Assembly: GCA_022180565.1 (NCBI GenBank)
Contig: BQML01000008.1
Span: forward strand, 1 to 64,000
Source of the DNA: Bacteroidia bacterium
GTDB lineage: Bacteria; Bacteroidota; Ignavibacteria; UBA10030
DNA: 64,000 bases
Direction: 5' to 3'
Part shown: positions 28,708 through 38,830 of the stretch, in pieces
Layout: every line of letters starts with the position of its first letter
How positions within the stretch are numbered: the first letter of the stretch is position 1
The notes under the pieces: model-generated
Seen by the model: the letters and a program-made list of their open reading frames with translations, nothing else
The model's database searches: none
What the model was told of the DNA's origin: nothing
Made by a program: the position numbers and the translations under genes

Positions 28708-29756
28708 CCTTTCCCGGGTGAATTTCCTTTCACAAGGGCGGCCATTGCTTCGGCAATTCCCTCCGGTGAAAGGACATAGACAGCTGCCCCGCGCCGTACG
28801 GCTTCTCCCGGCATCCCCGCAACAACGCATGTCTCCGGCTTCTGCACAAGGGTTGTCGCCCCCCGGTCCTTCAAAAGGGCCAGTTCCTCCGATCCGTCTT
28901 TTCCCATTCCCGTCAAGAGAACGCCGATGGCACGCGGGCCAAAAGCCTCCGCCACTGACCGGAACAACACCGCCACGGCAGGGCGATGACCTCCTTCGTG
29001 TTCACCCTTGTCAAGGAGGACCCGACCAGTTCCTGAGACCCGCGTGTGATGTCCGTCTGGCGCAATATAGACATGACCCGGAAGAAGAACCTCCCCGTGA
29101 GAGGCCACGGAAACCCGGAGCTTCGTGGAATGCTGAAGCCACTCCGCGAAGCCGTGGACAAAACCCTGCGCCATATGCTGAACGATGAGAATCGGGGCTT
29201 GGAACTGCCTGGGAAGTCGCGAGAGGATCGTTTGAATCGCTATAGGTCCGCCCGTGGATGCGCCGATAGCCACAATGCCGACTTCCGCGGGTTTTAGGAG
29301 CGAAACCCCTTCCATGCCTGCCGGTCTCTGACCGGTCTGCGGCCAACGACGGACAACTTTAACTTCAGACATCAGTTTCACCGTCTGAATCAGTTCTCTT
29401 GCCATTCCTTCGTGATGAGGATGCGCAATTCCCACGGGTCTACGGACGACAGCCAGTGCGCCGGATTCAAGAGCATGAAACGTCGTGGAAAGCTCCTCCG
29501 CCGTGGAGCTCCCGCTCACGATCACAATAGGAACAGGATTTGTTTCCATGATCCTCCGCGTGGACTCGAATCCATTAAGCTTGGGCATATGGATATCCAT
29601 GGTAATCACGTCCGGCCTCTTTGCACGTGCCGCTTCAACCGCTTCTTCGCCATTGCGGGCAACTGCGATCACCCTCAGTTCAGGATCATACCCGAGGATA
29701 TGCACGAGGAAATCCCGGATAACAGGAGAATCCTCAACAACAAGGATCTTGATCAT
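28704..29756 (-). CDS. cheB: CheB-type chemoreceptor methylesterase (WspF-like)
   Basis: A 350-residue protein. The receiver domain (1-120) has Asp in VITMDIHMPKLNGFE. The C-terminal CheB methylesterase (about 160-345) has the catalytic Ser in GASTGGP, His in IVQHMAQGF and Asp in LLTGMGKDG. It removes methyl groups from receptor glutamates, or deamidates them, when phosphorylated by CheA. It lies between cheA and the hybrid kinase, in the position of wspF, and overlaps the kinase gene by 4 bases. Confidence 0.95.
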   Translation of the reverse strand: MIKILVVEDSPVIRDFLVHILGYDPELRVIAVARNGEEAVEAARAKRPDVITMDIHMPKLNGFESTRRIMETNPVPIVIVSGSSTAEELSTTFHALESGALAVVRRPVGIAHPHHEGMARELIQTVKLMSEVKVVRRWPQTGQRPAGMEGVSLLKPAEVGIVAIGASTGGPIAIQTILSRLPRQFQAPILIVQHMAQGFVHGFAEWLQHSTKLRVSVASHGEVLLPGHVYIAPDGHHTRVSGTGRVLLDKGEHEGGHRPAVAVLFRSVAEAFGPRAIGVLLTGMGKDGSEELALLKDRGATTLVQKPETCVVAGMPGEAVRRGAAVYVLSPEGIAEAMAALVKGNSPGKG

Positions 29757-29797
29757 CGTACGGTTTCATGCAGTGTGAGGAGTAGGCCCATCGATGT

Positions 29798-32089
29798 TCA
29801 AACCAGTCTCTTAATGGCTTCCAGGAGGTTACTCTGATCAAAACTACTTTTGACAATGTACGCGTTTGCACCGGCCTCGATACCGCGCTCGCGATCTTCT
29901 CTCGACTCCAGAGCAGTGACCAGGATAATCGGGAGTTCTGACAGCCTCTTGTCACTGCGAATTTTTGCAGTCAGGTCAAAACCGTTCAGTCGCGGCATAT
30001 CGACGTCGGATATAACGATGTCGAATTCGGACGTTCGAAGACGCGTCAAGGCATCAACACCATCGGTCGCCGTAGTCACGGCATACCCTGCCGCGGTCAG
30101 GATGCTCTTGACCAGCGTGCGAGCCGTGATGGAATCTTCCACAACGAGGACCGATACTTCCCCCCTGGCGTCTCTCATCTCCTGGACGCGCGGCGCCGGT
30201 CGTACACCACCGGCAAGCCGAACGGCGGATCTGATCAGGTCCGGAACATTGAGAATCGGCACGACCTTTCCCGACGGGAGTACGGTTGCTCCGCCGATAT
30301 TGCGAACCCGTGCCAATTGTGGCCCGAGACCTTTCACGAGGATTTCCTGCTCCTTCAGCACAGCATCGGCCAGAAAAACCAACCGCTTGTTCAGAGCATT
30401 CAGAACCAGGCCGGGGAATCTGCCCTCGCCGTCATCGGTCTCCGGCCGCTGGACCAACCCGAGAACCTCGTCAAACCGCGCGAGAGACAATATTTCGCCA
30501 TCGATCGTCACTGCCTCCCTGTTCTCCAGAGTCCGGATATCCCTCTTGTGCACATTAACCACGCGCTCGACCGATGCCGAAGGAACGGCGAAGATGCACT
30601 CCTGAACTGAAATGAGAACGGCGCGATACGTGGCCATCGTGAGCGGAACACGAAGAAAAAACGTACTCCCGCGGCCCGGCTGGGAATCCACCGACACACT
30701 CCCACCGAAGCCCTCAACACGTTCCCGAACGATCGCGAGCCCCAAACCCCTTCCGGAGACATCGGTGATGATTGGGCTTGTTGAAACGCCGGATTCGAAG
30801 ATCAATCCGAGGGCCTCGCTGTCCGTCAACGCACCGGCTTCACTTTCAGTGACGATTCCGCTTCGAACGGCCGCTGACCGAACCGCCGCCGGATCGATTC
30901 CGCCACCGTCGTCGAAGACGGCAATCTCGATTTTGCTTCCGTCTTTTTGTGAGACGGACACTCCAATCGTTCCACGCGGCGGCTTCCCCTTTCGCCGGCG
31001 TTCGTCCGGCAAGCCCATCCCGTGGTCTACACAGTTTCTGATGAGATGGATGAGAGGATCTTTCAATGCCTCCAACACCCGCCGGTCGATTTCAATGTCC
31101 CCACCCTGCACGGCAAAATCCACCTCCTTATTCTGATCCCGTGCAAGGTCCCGGACAAGTTTTGGAAACGGGTCGAGCAGTGATGAGAAAGGAAACATCA
31201 GCGCTTGTTTGGCGTTCTCAAGCAGACTATCGACCATCGAAGAAAGCAACCGATGGTCGCTAAACGAAGAGCTGACGGCGCTCACAAGGCTCTCTTCAAG
31301 CTTATTCATGGCCAGGTCGCTTGCCGCCATGCGATCGAGGACCTCCTGGAACGAGACGTTTCCGCCGACCCGGATTCTTCCGCCGTTCTGTTCGGTCGAA
31401 TGTTGCAGTCCGCGGAGCTGCCCCGCGGTATCCGCCCATATGTTCTTCCATGACCGCAATTCTTCAAGGATCGACTGCAGATCGGTCGACCGTTGAACTC
31501 CGGCAAGTTTCATGGAGAGAAGCTGTTCCGCCTGGCGCATGAGCAAATCGAGTTTCTCCGTCGCAATTCTGACCGTCTCCGGGGGCTTTGGAGGGCTCGC
31601 GCTTGCCGGCGGACGAGGGTGGGGAGGTTGTCCCTGGGTGGCGGCCGGCGATGCCGCTCGGGACCCTGATTCGCTGACACCCGACGAGAGGTCTTCGAGG
31701 CGTTGTGCGAGGGTGGAAAGATCATCGGTGGTATTGATCTCTCGTTGCAGGGCGTAGCCTGGGAGAAGGAGCCCAAGCCGGTCGACTGCGCGATGAAGAA
31801 TATCGATAAGGTCGGCAGTCTTCGCTGTTTGACCCTGTTTGAGGGAAGAAAAGACGTTTTCGAGCGACTGGCAGAGTCTCTCAATTTCGGAGCTGCTCAC
31901 GGCCCTCGCCGCTCCTTTCAAACTATGCGTTTCGCGAAAGAGAGATTCCACGATCTTGGCCTGTTCAGCCGGATCGGCGCTCTTTTCCAGGCGAAGCAAG
32001 TCATTGGTGAGCCTCCCTACGCGTTCGGTCGCCTCGATGCGAAACGTGTCGATCAGTTTTTTCTGAAAATCGTTGTTCTTTTGCCTCAT
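29798..32089 (-). CDS. cheA: CheA-type histidine kinase with C-terminal receiver (WspE-like)
   Basis: A 763-residue protein. The Hpt domain has the phospho-acceptor His55 in [13 protein letters not shown] Pro-rich linker (150-175) follows, then dimerisation and HATPase regions ([34 protein letters not shown]), a CheW-like domain (about 490-620) and a receiver (about 640-763, Asp in [16 protein letters not shown]). The fused receiver is typical of WspE and FrzE, not of flagellar CheA. It should autophosphorylate under control of the MCP and pass phosphate to CheB, its own receiver and the operon's other receivers. The start overlaps the MCP stop by 4 bases. Confidence 0.93.
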   Translation of the reverse strand: MRQKNNDFQKKLIDTFRIEATERVGRLTNDLLRLEKSADPAEQAKIVESLFRETHSLKGAARAVSSSEIERLCQSLENVFSSLKQGQTAKTADLIDILHRAVDRLGLLLPGYALQREINTTDDLSTLAQRLEDLSSGVSESGSRAASPAATQGQPPHPRPPASASPPKPPETVRIATEKLDLLMRQAEQLLSMKLAGVQRSTDLQSILEELRSWKNIWADTAGQLRGLQHSTEQNGGRIRVGGNVSFQEVLDRMAASDLAMNKLEESLVSAVSSSFSDHRLLSSMVDSLLENAKQALMFPFSSLLDPFPKLVRDLARDQNKEVDFAVQGGDIEIDRRVLEALKDPLIHLIRNCVDHGMGLPDERRRKGKPPRGTIGVSVSQKDGSKIEIAVFDDGGGIDPAAVRSAAVRSGIVTESEAGALTDSEALGLIFESGVSTSPIITDVSGRGLGLAIVRERVEGFGGSVSVDSQPGRGSTFFLRVPLTMATYRAVLISVQECIFAVPSASVERVVNVHKRDIRTLENREAVTIDGEILSLARFDEVLGLVQRPETDDGEGRFPGLVLNALNKRLVFLADAVLKEQEILVKGLGPQLARVRNIGGATVLPSGKVVPILNVPDLIRSAVRLAGGVRPAPRVQEMRDARGEVSVLVVEDSITARTLVKSILTAAGYAVTTATDGVDALTRLRTSEFDIVISDVDMPRLNGFDLTAKIRSDKRLSELPIILVTALESREDRERGIEAGANAYIVKSSFDQSNLLEAIKRLV

Positions 32090-33744
32090 CGCCGTTCTTG
32101 GGAGGACCCATCTCTTGTTTGCCGGCCAACGAGCAGCTCAAACTTACTGCCCAATTCATGGAGGTTTTGGGCGGCGGATTCGGCCTGTTTGGTGCCGGCG
32201 ACATTTTGTGTGCTGGCCTGCTTGATGTTCTCCATCGCCTGCGCCACCTGGTCCATCCCCACCAACTGCTGTTGACTCGATGCCGCAATCTGCGTCGCCG
32301 CCTGCGCCGCCTCTGTAATACTCTCTGCCAGCATCCGGATCGCCTCCCCGGCTTCCACGGTCTGTTTCACCCCCGCCTCCACTGCCTTGCTCCCCTGCTC
32401 CGTCGCCATCACCGCCGCACTCGTCGCCTTCTGAATGTCCGTCAAAATCGTCCGCACCTGGAATGTCGCCTGCTTCGACTGCTCCGCCAAACTCCGCACC
32501 TCCTGCGCCACCACCGCAAAACCCTTCCCCTGCTCCCCCGCCTTCGCCGCTTCAATCGCCGCATTCACCGCCAACAAATTCGACTGCTCCGCCAAATCGT
32601 TCACCGTCGCTATAATCTCTCCGATCGCCTGACTCTGTTCGCTCAACCGAACAACCGTCTCCGCCACCGACTCCATCTGCTGCCTCACCTGATTCATCCC
32701 CTCAATCGATTGCTCCACCGCCTTCCGCCCAGCCTGTGACGTCTGCGCCGCCCTCTGCGAACTCTCCGACACATACTTCGCCTTCTGACTCGATACCTGC
32801 GCCGTCTGCTTCACCTCCTCCACCGTCGTCGTCGTCTCGCTTACCGCCGTCGCCGTCTCCGTCGCACCCGCTGCTACCTGCGTGGTTCCGGCGAGGATTT
32901 CGCTGGCGGCAGAGCCAAGAACGTTGACGCCTTCGAGAATTTCTCTCGTGGAACTCCGCAGATTCTCAACCATTCTGCCGAAGGTGGCGGTCAGCAGACC
33001 GACCTCGTCATTCCTGCCGTCGCTGGAAACTACAACCGTCAAGTCCCCGGATGCAATTTGCCCGGCAACGTGCGCGATGTGCCTGAGGGGCGAAGCGATG
33101 ACGCGAGTAAAGAGCATGACGATGAGGCCGCCGACAACAAAAGCGGACCCGCCAATGACAACGAATCTCGTGATGACCGACTCCATAGTCTTCGTGCTTT
33201 CATCCATGGAAAGCCTCGCATCCCGGTTTGCTTCATCTACAAGCTCCTGAGAGATGGTTCTGATCCGTTCAAAACGTTCAGACTGAATTCCGAGCGCGAT
33301 TCGCTGCGCTTCCTGAATGTTCCCGGAAAACAGGAGCGGCATGATCTCCCTCTCACGGGTTTCACGAAAGGCGTTGAACTCATTTTTCAGTTCCTGGAGC
33401 TTGGATTTCGCCCCTTCGGTGTTCTGAAAAAAGGTCTCAAGCCTGTTCAGCGTTTCTTCTATCTCACCCGCTCTCGTCTCGAGTTGCTTGTGGATCATTG
33501 TCTGCTCGGCTCGTCGAGGTGCCAGCATCATTTCCAGAAGCTGTGCGCGTTGCGTGTTGCGGTCAGCGCGGAGTTCAAGTAAGTCCACGACCACAGAGTT
33601 GATCTCGAACAGGCGACGCTGACGCTCCCGAATCGACTGCAAATCTGAGAAAGATGTGGCCATCACGATCGCGAGAAAGAGAATCATCAGGCCGAAGGCG
33701 GAAAGGAGCTTTGCCCGTGTTGAAAGATTAAGAAACCACTTCAT
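32086..33744 (-). CDS. methyl-accepting chemotaxis protein (WspA-like)
   Basis: A 552-residue receptor. Membrane helix 1 is at about 11-31 and a helical periplasmic domain of about 155 residues (4HB_MCP type) follows. Helix 2 lies at about 188-210 and a HAMP domain at 211-263. The signalling domain has the hairpin tip [20 protein letters not shown] followed by [15 protein letters not shown]. The periplasmic part has two coiled stretches and no obvious ligand pocket, consistent with sensing of envelope state as in WspA. The signalling region (about 32200-32890) has a marked strand asymmetry: nearly all third positions on the coding strand are G, unlike the flanks. The gene overlaps cheA. Confidence 0.94.
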   Translation of the reverse strand: MKWFLNLSTRAKLLSAFGLMILFLAIVMATSFSDLQSIRERQRRLFEINSVVVDLLELRADRNTQRAQLLEMMLAPRRAEQTMIHKQLETRAGEIEETLNRLETFFQNTEGAKSKLQELKNEFNAFRETREREIMPLLFSGNIQEAQRIALGIQSERFERIRTISQELVDEANRDARLSMDESTKTMESVITRFVVIGGSAFVVGGLIVMLFTRVIASPLRHIAHVAGQIASGDLTVVVSSDGRNDEVGLLTATFGRMVENLRSSTREILEGVNVLGSAASEILAGTTQVAAGATETATAVSETTTTVEEVKQTAQVSSQKAKYVSESSQRAAQTSQAGRKAVEQSIEGMNQVRQQMESVAETVVRLSEQSQAIGEIIATVNDLAEQSNLLAVNAAIEAAKAGEQGKGFAVVAQEVRSLAEQSKQATFQVRTILTDIQKATSAAVMATEQGSKAVEAGVKQTVEAGEAIRMLAESITEAAQAATQIAASSQQQLVGMDQVAQAMENIKQASTQNVAGTKQAESAAQNLHELGSKFELLVGRQTRDGSSQERR

Positions 33745-33785
33745 AGTCTAACCTCCCCTCGTGTCTTGGAAGATGTCCTTCATGA

Positions 33786-34406
33786 TCACTCCGGTGCATC
33801 ACGGATCACCATTCGATGGTCGTCGAGGAGCCTGCCGGCATCGAGGAGCACTGTTCCGTCTGGCGTTAATCCTTTGAGGTATTCTTCCCGTATCCCTGTG
33901 AGGGTCGGCAGGGCAGGCCGAAGGTCGCGGGGGGAGATTGTGTTCACGCCGAGGATCGTGTCGGCCAGAATTGCAAACTCCATCGCCGGTGAATGGAGCA
34001 CAATCGCTTTGTTGAGGTCGGTGAGCCCATGATGGGGAAGATCGAAAAATGTCTTCAGGTCGATCACGGAAAGTATTTCGCCGCGCACATTGATAATCCC
34101 GAGAACGAAGGAGGGCGCTCCGGGAAGGGGGGTGAGATCCCTGAGCGGGTAGACTTCACGGACAAACGGGGTCTCGACACCGTAGCGCTCAGCCGCCAGC
34201 GTGAACTCCACGAACTCTGCGGCTTCTTCGTCTCGTCGCACCTGAGCCGATTCCTGCGAGAGCGCCCTTGCCCGAGCGTGCAGAATCTCCTTCACCTTCC
34301 CCTCTCCGCCCGGCGAACCACCCGACTGCAGGGAAACCTCGAGGCGGTGACGAATCTCGGCCCAATCGAAACGATGGTCGCGTGAGGATGGAGAGGTCTT
34401 TCTCAT
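33786..34406 (-). CDS. cheW: CheW-like scaffold with N-terminal extension (WspD-like)
   Basis: A 206-residue protein. Residues 1-60 are a charged extension (FDWAEIRHRLEVSL...ILHARARALSQE). Residues 63-200 are a CheW domain (EFTLAAERYGVETPFVREVYPLRDLTPLPGAPSFVLGIINVRGEILSVIDL). CheW couples receptors to CheA. A longer CheW next to a CheR-TPR gene is the WspD pattern. Its start overlaps the cheR stop by 4 bases; the MCP follows 41 bp later. Confidence 0.92.
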   Translation of the reverse strand: MRKTSPSSRDHRFDWAEIRHRLEVSLQSGGSPGGEGKVKEILHARARALSQESAQVRRDEEAAEFVEFTLAAERYGVETPFVREVYPLRDLTPLPGAPSFVLGIINVRGEILSVIDLKTFFDLPHHGLTDLNKAIVLHSPAMEFAILADTILGVNTISPRDLRPALPTLTGIREEYLKGLTPDGTVLLDAGRLLDDHRMVIRDAPE

Positions 34407-35911
34407 GATGCTCGCCGCTGTTCGAGAATCGACACGATGACCTCCCGTAACCGTCCGGCGGACATGCCTTCGGATTCGGGAACAAGCTCATCATACCGAT
34501 ATGGAGCAAGAAGGTGAAGCGCACGACGATAATGCTTCTCCGCTTCCTGCCGCTTTCCCTTCCGATCTGCAAGATGGCCGAGCAGAAAGGAGGGTAGAGG
34601 AAACTTCGGGTCGGCGTACAGAGCCGCCTGGAGCGCAATGATCGCGTCGTCATCGCGACCTTGCTCACAGAGAATCACCGCATGGAAATACCGGTGAGCC
34701 GCGTTGAGTTTGTCGGATGCAATCGCTTTGCGGCATTGTTCTTCAGCCTCGTTCAGATTGCCGCTGCCGGCCAGGATACGGGCGGAGAGGGCCAGAAGCG
34801 CCGCGTGATCGGGTTGAGTCGACAACACAGCGCGAACGCGCTTCATCGCCTCCCCGGAGTCACCGCGTTCATAGAGCCGGAGAATGTGATCATAGGCCTC
34901 CTCCGGCGTGCCTTGTTCCTCTTGAGGCTGACGATCGGAATCTTTCGGTGGGAGTTCTTCCTTCGGAAAGGGAATCGTTGGTACATCGGATTCTCCTGTG
35001 ATTCTCCGATCAAGCGGCGGCACAGTCAACGGGTCCGGGGACTCTCGCAAGGCAGTCTCCGCCTCCTTCGCGATTTTCCGATAGCATAATGCCCCCGATA
35101 GCTCCACGGGCTCGAAATCCGGGAACAGCTCGCGAGACATCTCGCTGGGACTCACCAAGAGCCATCCGGAAGAAACGAGGGAGCGGAAGAGTTTGCGGAC
35201 GACGTTCTTTGCGTGCGCTGGGGAGAAATACATCAGAACATTTCTGCAGAGAATAAGATCCATGGCGTTCGTATTGGTGACAAACGACGGATAAGAATCA
35301 TCGACGAGATTCATGGGCGCGAATGTCACCATCGACCGGAGAGAGTCGCCGATTTGGTATCGGCCATCTTCGCGCCTCGCGAAGAACCGTTGCCTCACCC
35401 ACGCCGGCGTATTCCGGAAAGACCATTCGCTATAGATTCCTTCGGTTGCCTTGCGAAGGAAACGATGGTTGATATCGGTTGCGAGCAGGGTAATCCTCCA
35501 TTCCCGGATGTCGGGAAGAAGCGACTGCAGGAGAATCGCAAGGGAATACGGCTCCTCTCCCGTACAGCACCCGGCGCTCCAGATCCGCAGTCGCTTTTCG
35601 GGCCGACGGGATGCAATCAGCGCCGGAAAGATGTGGTGTTCCAGGGCCAAGAAGCTCTTCGCATCGCGAAAGAAGCAGGTTTCACCGACCGTCAAATGGC
35701 CGGCAAGAATCTCATGAGCTTTCGGAGGGGGATCCGCCGAAAGGAACCACTCCACGACGTCTTCGGGACTGCGAAAGCCGAAGTCGCCGGCCGCCGAAGC
35801 AAGACCGCGCTCCAGATCCTTCCACCGCTCCCGGGGAAAAGCAAGACCGGTTCGTTCCGAAACGACCATACTGAAGCGTGCAAGGAGATCGGGGGAAATA
35901 GTCGGCATCAT
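34403..35911 (-). CDS. cheR: CheR methyltransferase with TPR tail (WspC-like)
   Basis: A 502-residue protein. Residues 1-270 form a CheR SAM-dependent methyltransferase: IWSAGCCTGEEPYSLAIL binds SAM, ITLLATDIN and MDLILCRNVLMYFSP follow. A Pro/Glu-rich linker spans about 275-330. Residues 335-490 hold tetratricopeptide repeats (AALLALSARILAGSGNLNEAEEQCRKAI, AIIALQAALYADPKFPLPSFLLGHLADRKGKRQEAEKHYRRAL). It methylates receptor glutamates; the TPR tail of WspC-type enzymes is for protein contact. It overlaps both neighbours by 4 bases. Confidence 0.93.
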   Translation of the reverse strand: MMPTISPDLLARFSMVVSERTGLAFPRERWKDLERGLASAAGDFGFRSPEDVVEWFLSADPPPKAHEILAGHLTVGETCFFRDAKSFLALEHHIFPALIASRRPEKRLRIWSAGCCTGEEPYSLAILLQSLLPDIREWRITLLATDINHRFLRKATEGIYSEWSFRNTPAWVRQRFFARREDGRYQIGDSLRSMVTFAPMNLVDDSYPSFVTNTNAMDLILCRNVLMYFSPAHAKNVVRKLFRSLVSSGWLLVSPSEMSRELFPDFEPVELSGALCYRKIAKEAETALRESPDPLTVPPLDRRITGESDVPTIPFPKEELPPKDSDRQPQEEQGTPEEAYDHILRLYERGDSGEAMKRVRAVLSTQPDHAALLALSARILAGSGNLNEAEEQCRKAIASDKLNAAHRYFHAVILCEQGRDDDAIIALQAALYADPKFPLPSFLLGHLADRKGKRQEAEKHYRRALHLLAPYRYDELVPESEGMSAGRLREVIVSILEQRRAS

Positions 35912-36411
35912 AGGCTCGAACCGGGCTCTTCGCCCCTCGCGGTCGGCTTGGTCCTGTAGGCTTCTATCGCTCGGGCAAGGGTAGTTTCCTCGTTGAGCGA
36001 AAAGAACGTGTCGGGATCATGAATGAGGATCAGGCCATCCTTGAGCCTCACAATCCCGCTCACGTATTCAAGTTTCGGTGCAACGGCGGCAGAAGCCAGA
36101 ATCTCGTCCTCCGGATAATCCAATACGCCGAGGGCGGCATCGACGGGGAAAATGACGGCCCGTCGTGATGTTCTGGCAATCACAAAGTGATCATGCGGAG
36201 AAAGAGGCCGATCCGGAAGCCTGAAGCGCCGACGGATTTTCACGGCGGGAATGATTTCACCCCGAACATTGAGAAGTCCGAGGATGATCTCGGGAGATCC
36301 CGGAAGAGGCGTGAGCGCGGCTGAACGAACTATGCGCTCGACACAGGTCAGAGGAAGGGCGTACCGTTGGTCATCGAGCCGGAATGGAACGAGCTGCCGG
36401 TAAGTACCCAC
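35908..36411 (-). CDS. cheW: CheW-like scaffold (WspB-like)
   Basis: A 167-residue protein consisting of one CheW domain: LVPFRLDDQRYALPLTCVERIVRSAALTPLPGSPEIILGLLNVRGEIIPAVKI. Two CheW genes flank cheR, as in wsp operons (wspB and wspD). It should link the receptor tip to the CheA P5 domain. The cheR start overlaps its stop. Confidence 0.93.
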   Translation of the reverse strand: MGTYRQLVPFRLDDQRYALPLTCVERIVRSAALTPLPGSPEIILGLLNVRGEIIPAVKIRRRFRLPDRPLSPHDHFVIARTSRRAVIFPVDAALGVLDYPEDEILASAAVAPKLEYVSGIVRLKDGLILIHDPDTFFSLNEETTLARAIEAYRTKPTARGEEPGSSL

Positions 36412-36429
36412 GTCACCTCCTCTTCAATG

Positions 36430-36849
36430 TCAGGATGATGTTCTTTGCGTGCTTTTATGTTTCTCCCGCGCAAGCCATCGGAGAACATCCATGAGCAATG
36501 TAAAGCCCTGTGCTTTTTCCAAAAACAAGTCGGCTCCCGCCTCAAGACAGAACCTTCGGTATCCTGAGGCCGGGAGATTTGTATACATGACAACGGCGGT
36601 CTCCATGCCCTGTCTTCTGATTTCCTTTAATACCTCAAATCCTGTTCCGTCGGCAAGCTTGATATCGAGGACCACAACTTGGGGGACACGATCATTCACC
36701 CTCCTGAGCGCTTCCATTACCGTGCCCGCCTGATCCGCCTCGGAGAACTCCGGAATTGTCCTTAACTGGCCGGCCAGTTTCTCTCGTATCAGTTCCGAAT
36801 CATCAACAATCAGAACCGAGAGTGAGTCATGGCAATGGGAGGAGATCAC
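36430..36849 (-). CDS. stand-alone receiver domain protein
   Basis: A 139-residue CheY-like protein with only a receiver: LIVDDSELIRE at 13-23, phospho-acceptor Asp in VVVLDIKLADGTGFE, Thr/Lys positions in VVMYTN and LFLEKAQGF. It lies 18 bp upstream of the first cheW gene and seems to be the first gene of the operon. It probably accepts phosphate from CheA, either as an output or a phosphate sink. Confidence 0.88.
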   Translation of the reverse strand: MISSHCHDSLSVLIVDDSELIREKLAGQLRTIPEFSEADQAGTVMEALRRVNDRVPQVVVLDIKLADGTGFEVLKEIRRQGMETAVVMYTNLPASGYRRFCLEAGADLFLEKAQGFTLLMDVLRWLAREKHKSTQRTSS

Positions 36850-36974
36850 GCGATGGATGTACGATTTTCTTCCGGGATGGTCAATGAGCCTTCTCCGGAA
36901 CCGCTCGTAGTCTCCGGACTACAATCCGAAGTGTAAGGTGGGTTTTGCCGGCTTTGGGCGGAGGGAGGTCAACA

Positions 36975-37619
36975 CTACCGGGGAGGGGAAGGAAGGAAAC
37001 CGTGCTTTGATGCATAGTGGGCCAACTCAACGTCGTTCCGGACGTTCAACTTCTTGAGCACCCGTTCGCGAAACGTTCGGATGGTCTTCACGCTCAGGGT
37101 CAATCGATCCGCGATCTCCTTGACCGAGAGGCCGGAAGCAAGCAGCAGAAACACCTGAAATTCGCGTTCCGAGAGGTTCTCATGACGATGAGCCGACGCC
37201 GGTTCTCGTACGGCCCGGAGCAGTTCATCGGAAACTCCTGCGGGCAGATACTCGTGCCCCGCGTAGATAGTCCGGATCGCTTTCTCCAGCTCCGTGGGAA
37301 TCGTCCCTTTATTGATAAACCCGTTGGCACCCATCCGAAGGACGCGAAGGGCAACCTGTGTTTCCGGATGAATACTCAGAACGAGGATTCGAAGCGAAGG
37401 GTGGGTACGTCGAAGAGTATGGAGTACTTCGAAGCCGTCGCGACCGGGCATGTTCAGGTCAAGAACAACGAGATCCACCTGCGATGGATCTACCCGATCC
37501 ACAACTTCCTGACCGCTTCCGGCTTCTCCCACGATCTGAATATCGGGAAATCGCGCCATGATTTGCTTCAGACCTTCGCGGACAACAGGATGATCGTCTG
37601 CGACGAAGACACGTATCAT
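36975..37619 (-). CDS. NarL/FixJ-type response regulator
   Basis: A 214-residue protein: receiver (1-120, Asp in LVVLDLNMPGRDGFE) and a LuxR-type helix-turn-helix (about 148-205, LSEREFQVFLLLASGLSVKEIADRLTLSVKTIRTFRERVLKKL). A DNA-binding transcription factor, activated by the kinase encoded just upstream, whose stop overlaps its ATG by 4 bases. Confidence 0.93.
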   Translation of the reverse strand: MIRVFVADDHPVVREGLKQIMARFPDIQIVGEAGSGQEVVDRVDPSQVDLVVLDLNMPGRDGFEVLHTLRRTHPSLRILVLSIHPETQVALRVLRMGANGFINKGTIPTELEKAIRTIYAGHEYLPAGVSDELLRAVREPASAHRHENLSEREFQVFLLLASGLSVKEIADRLTLSVKTIRTFRERVLKKLNVRNDVELAHYASKHGFLPSPPR

Positions 37620-38830
37620 GGTTCCTGAGATTCGACCGATATAGGTTTCAGTTCCCCGAAAGGAATCATGGCTCGGACATGCGTGCCTTTGTCCTGTCCT
37701 CGCTGGATCTCCACAACTCCCCCAAACGCCGCCGCCCGCTCTTTCATTCCAAGAATCCCCAGAGAACGGTTCGTCAACGGATCCGATTCACGCACTCCAA
37801 TCCCATCATCAAACACATCGAGCACGACGTGTTCCCCCTCCAGGCCCAGACGTACCAGAACGCGATTCGCCCGCGCATGACGAGCAACATTGACAAGACA
37901 CTCCTGAAGGATCCGAAACAGCGCTGTGGAGCGGTCACGATCGAGGCGGATGGGATGTTGGGGTTGCCCGAAGTCGTATGGAATGCCGAATTTGGTTCCA
38001 AACTCAGAGAGTTGCCATTCAATGGCCGCGCTGAGTCCCAGACTGTCAAGAATGACCGGTCTCAGTTCCGAAGATATTTCTCTGACGACCTTTGATGCGG
38101 AGTCCAGCACCTCATTGATGGATTCTATCCTCTTCATCAGAAAGCCGAACTGGCGGTCGTCTTTCGCATCGTGCAAATCATCCGCCAACAAGGCGACGTC
38201 CATTTTTAACACAGTCAACGCCTGGCCAATGGAGTCGTGAATTTCTCTCGCGATGCGTGCACGCTCCTCTTCACGTCGCCGCTGAAGGTTGGCATACAGT
38301 AATCGTAGCTGTTCCCGGGACCGGTGAAGTTCTCCATTCATCTTTTTCCGCACACTAATGTCCTGCACGACGCTGATCAAATGCTGATGCCCATCCCCGG
38401 CTGAAAGAAAAGTCGTTCGTACATCCGCCCAGAAAAGCTCACCATTCTTTCGAACGAGGCGAAGCTCAGCATGGACATCCTCCCTCCCCCCTTCCAGAGC
38501 GCTTTGTACCTTGCGGCCATACTCTTCGTACTGCGAATCGTCAGGGTAAAGCATCCGTGTCGTGCGGCCAATCATGTCAACAGCCGAATACCCGAAACAT
38601 TCCTCTGCTCCATGGTTTACGAAGGATATGGTCCGACCAGGAAAGGAGACGCTGAAGATCGCTATTCCGATCGCGTCCGTGAGTTTCCGCAGATATTCCT
38701 CGCGGTCACGGAGCTTTTGTTCAACCTGGACCTGCTGTGTAACGTCGTTCAAAGAGAAGACGAGTACGTCAACATTCTTGTTGTCGTCAAGAACCGGGGT
38801 GAGCGTCCAATCCCAATACGTTACCCCCAT
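37616..38830 (-). CDS. PAS-HisKA_3 sensor kinase, C-terminal part of a probably split gene
   Basis: A 404-residue frame. It starts inside a PAS domain (MGVTYWDWTLTPV), followed by a full PAS domain (about 45-165), and a NarX/DegS-type kinase: phospho-His in RIAREIHDSIGQALTVL, dimerisation helix, HATPase with LVNVARHARANRV, DGIGVRESD, LGILGMKERAAAFGG. The first PAS domain is cut at the start codon; its front half is in the frame at 38821-39870. One base missing from the G-run at 38826-38830 explains the split. The intact kinase would be about 750 residues and pair with the NarL-type regulator downstream. A genuine coupled start (ATGGGGGTAA) is possible. Confidence 0.8.
   Translation of the reverse strand: MGVTYWDWTLTPVLDDNKNVDVLVFSLNDVTQQVQVEQKLRDREEYLRKLTDAIGIAIFSVSFPGRTISFVNHGAEECFGYSAVDMIGRTTRMLYPDDSQYEEYGRKVQSALEGGREDVHAELRLVRKNGELFWADVRTTFLSAGDGHQHLISVVQDISVRKKMNGELHRSREQLRLLYANLQRRREEERARIAREIHDSIGQALTVLKMDVALLADDLHDAKDDRQFGFLMKRIESINEVLDSASKVVREISSELRPVILDSLGLSAAIEWQLSEFGTKFGIPYDFGQPQHPIRLDRDRSTALFRILQECLVNVARHARANRVLVRLGLEGEHVVLDVFDDGIGVRESDPLTNRSLGILGMKERAAAFGGVVEIQRGQDKGTHVRAMIPFGELKPISVESQEP

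Noticed and set aside
32098-32739. Long open frame of 213 codons on the plus strand opposite the MCP gene
   Set aside because: Its composition (His, Leu, Arg repeats) is what the antisense of the G-rich MCP signalling domain gives; no family and no ribosome-binding site.
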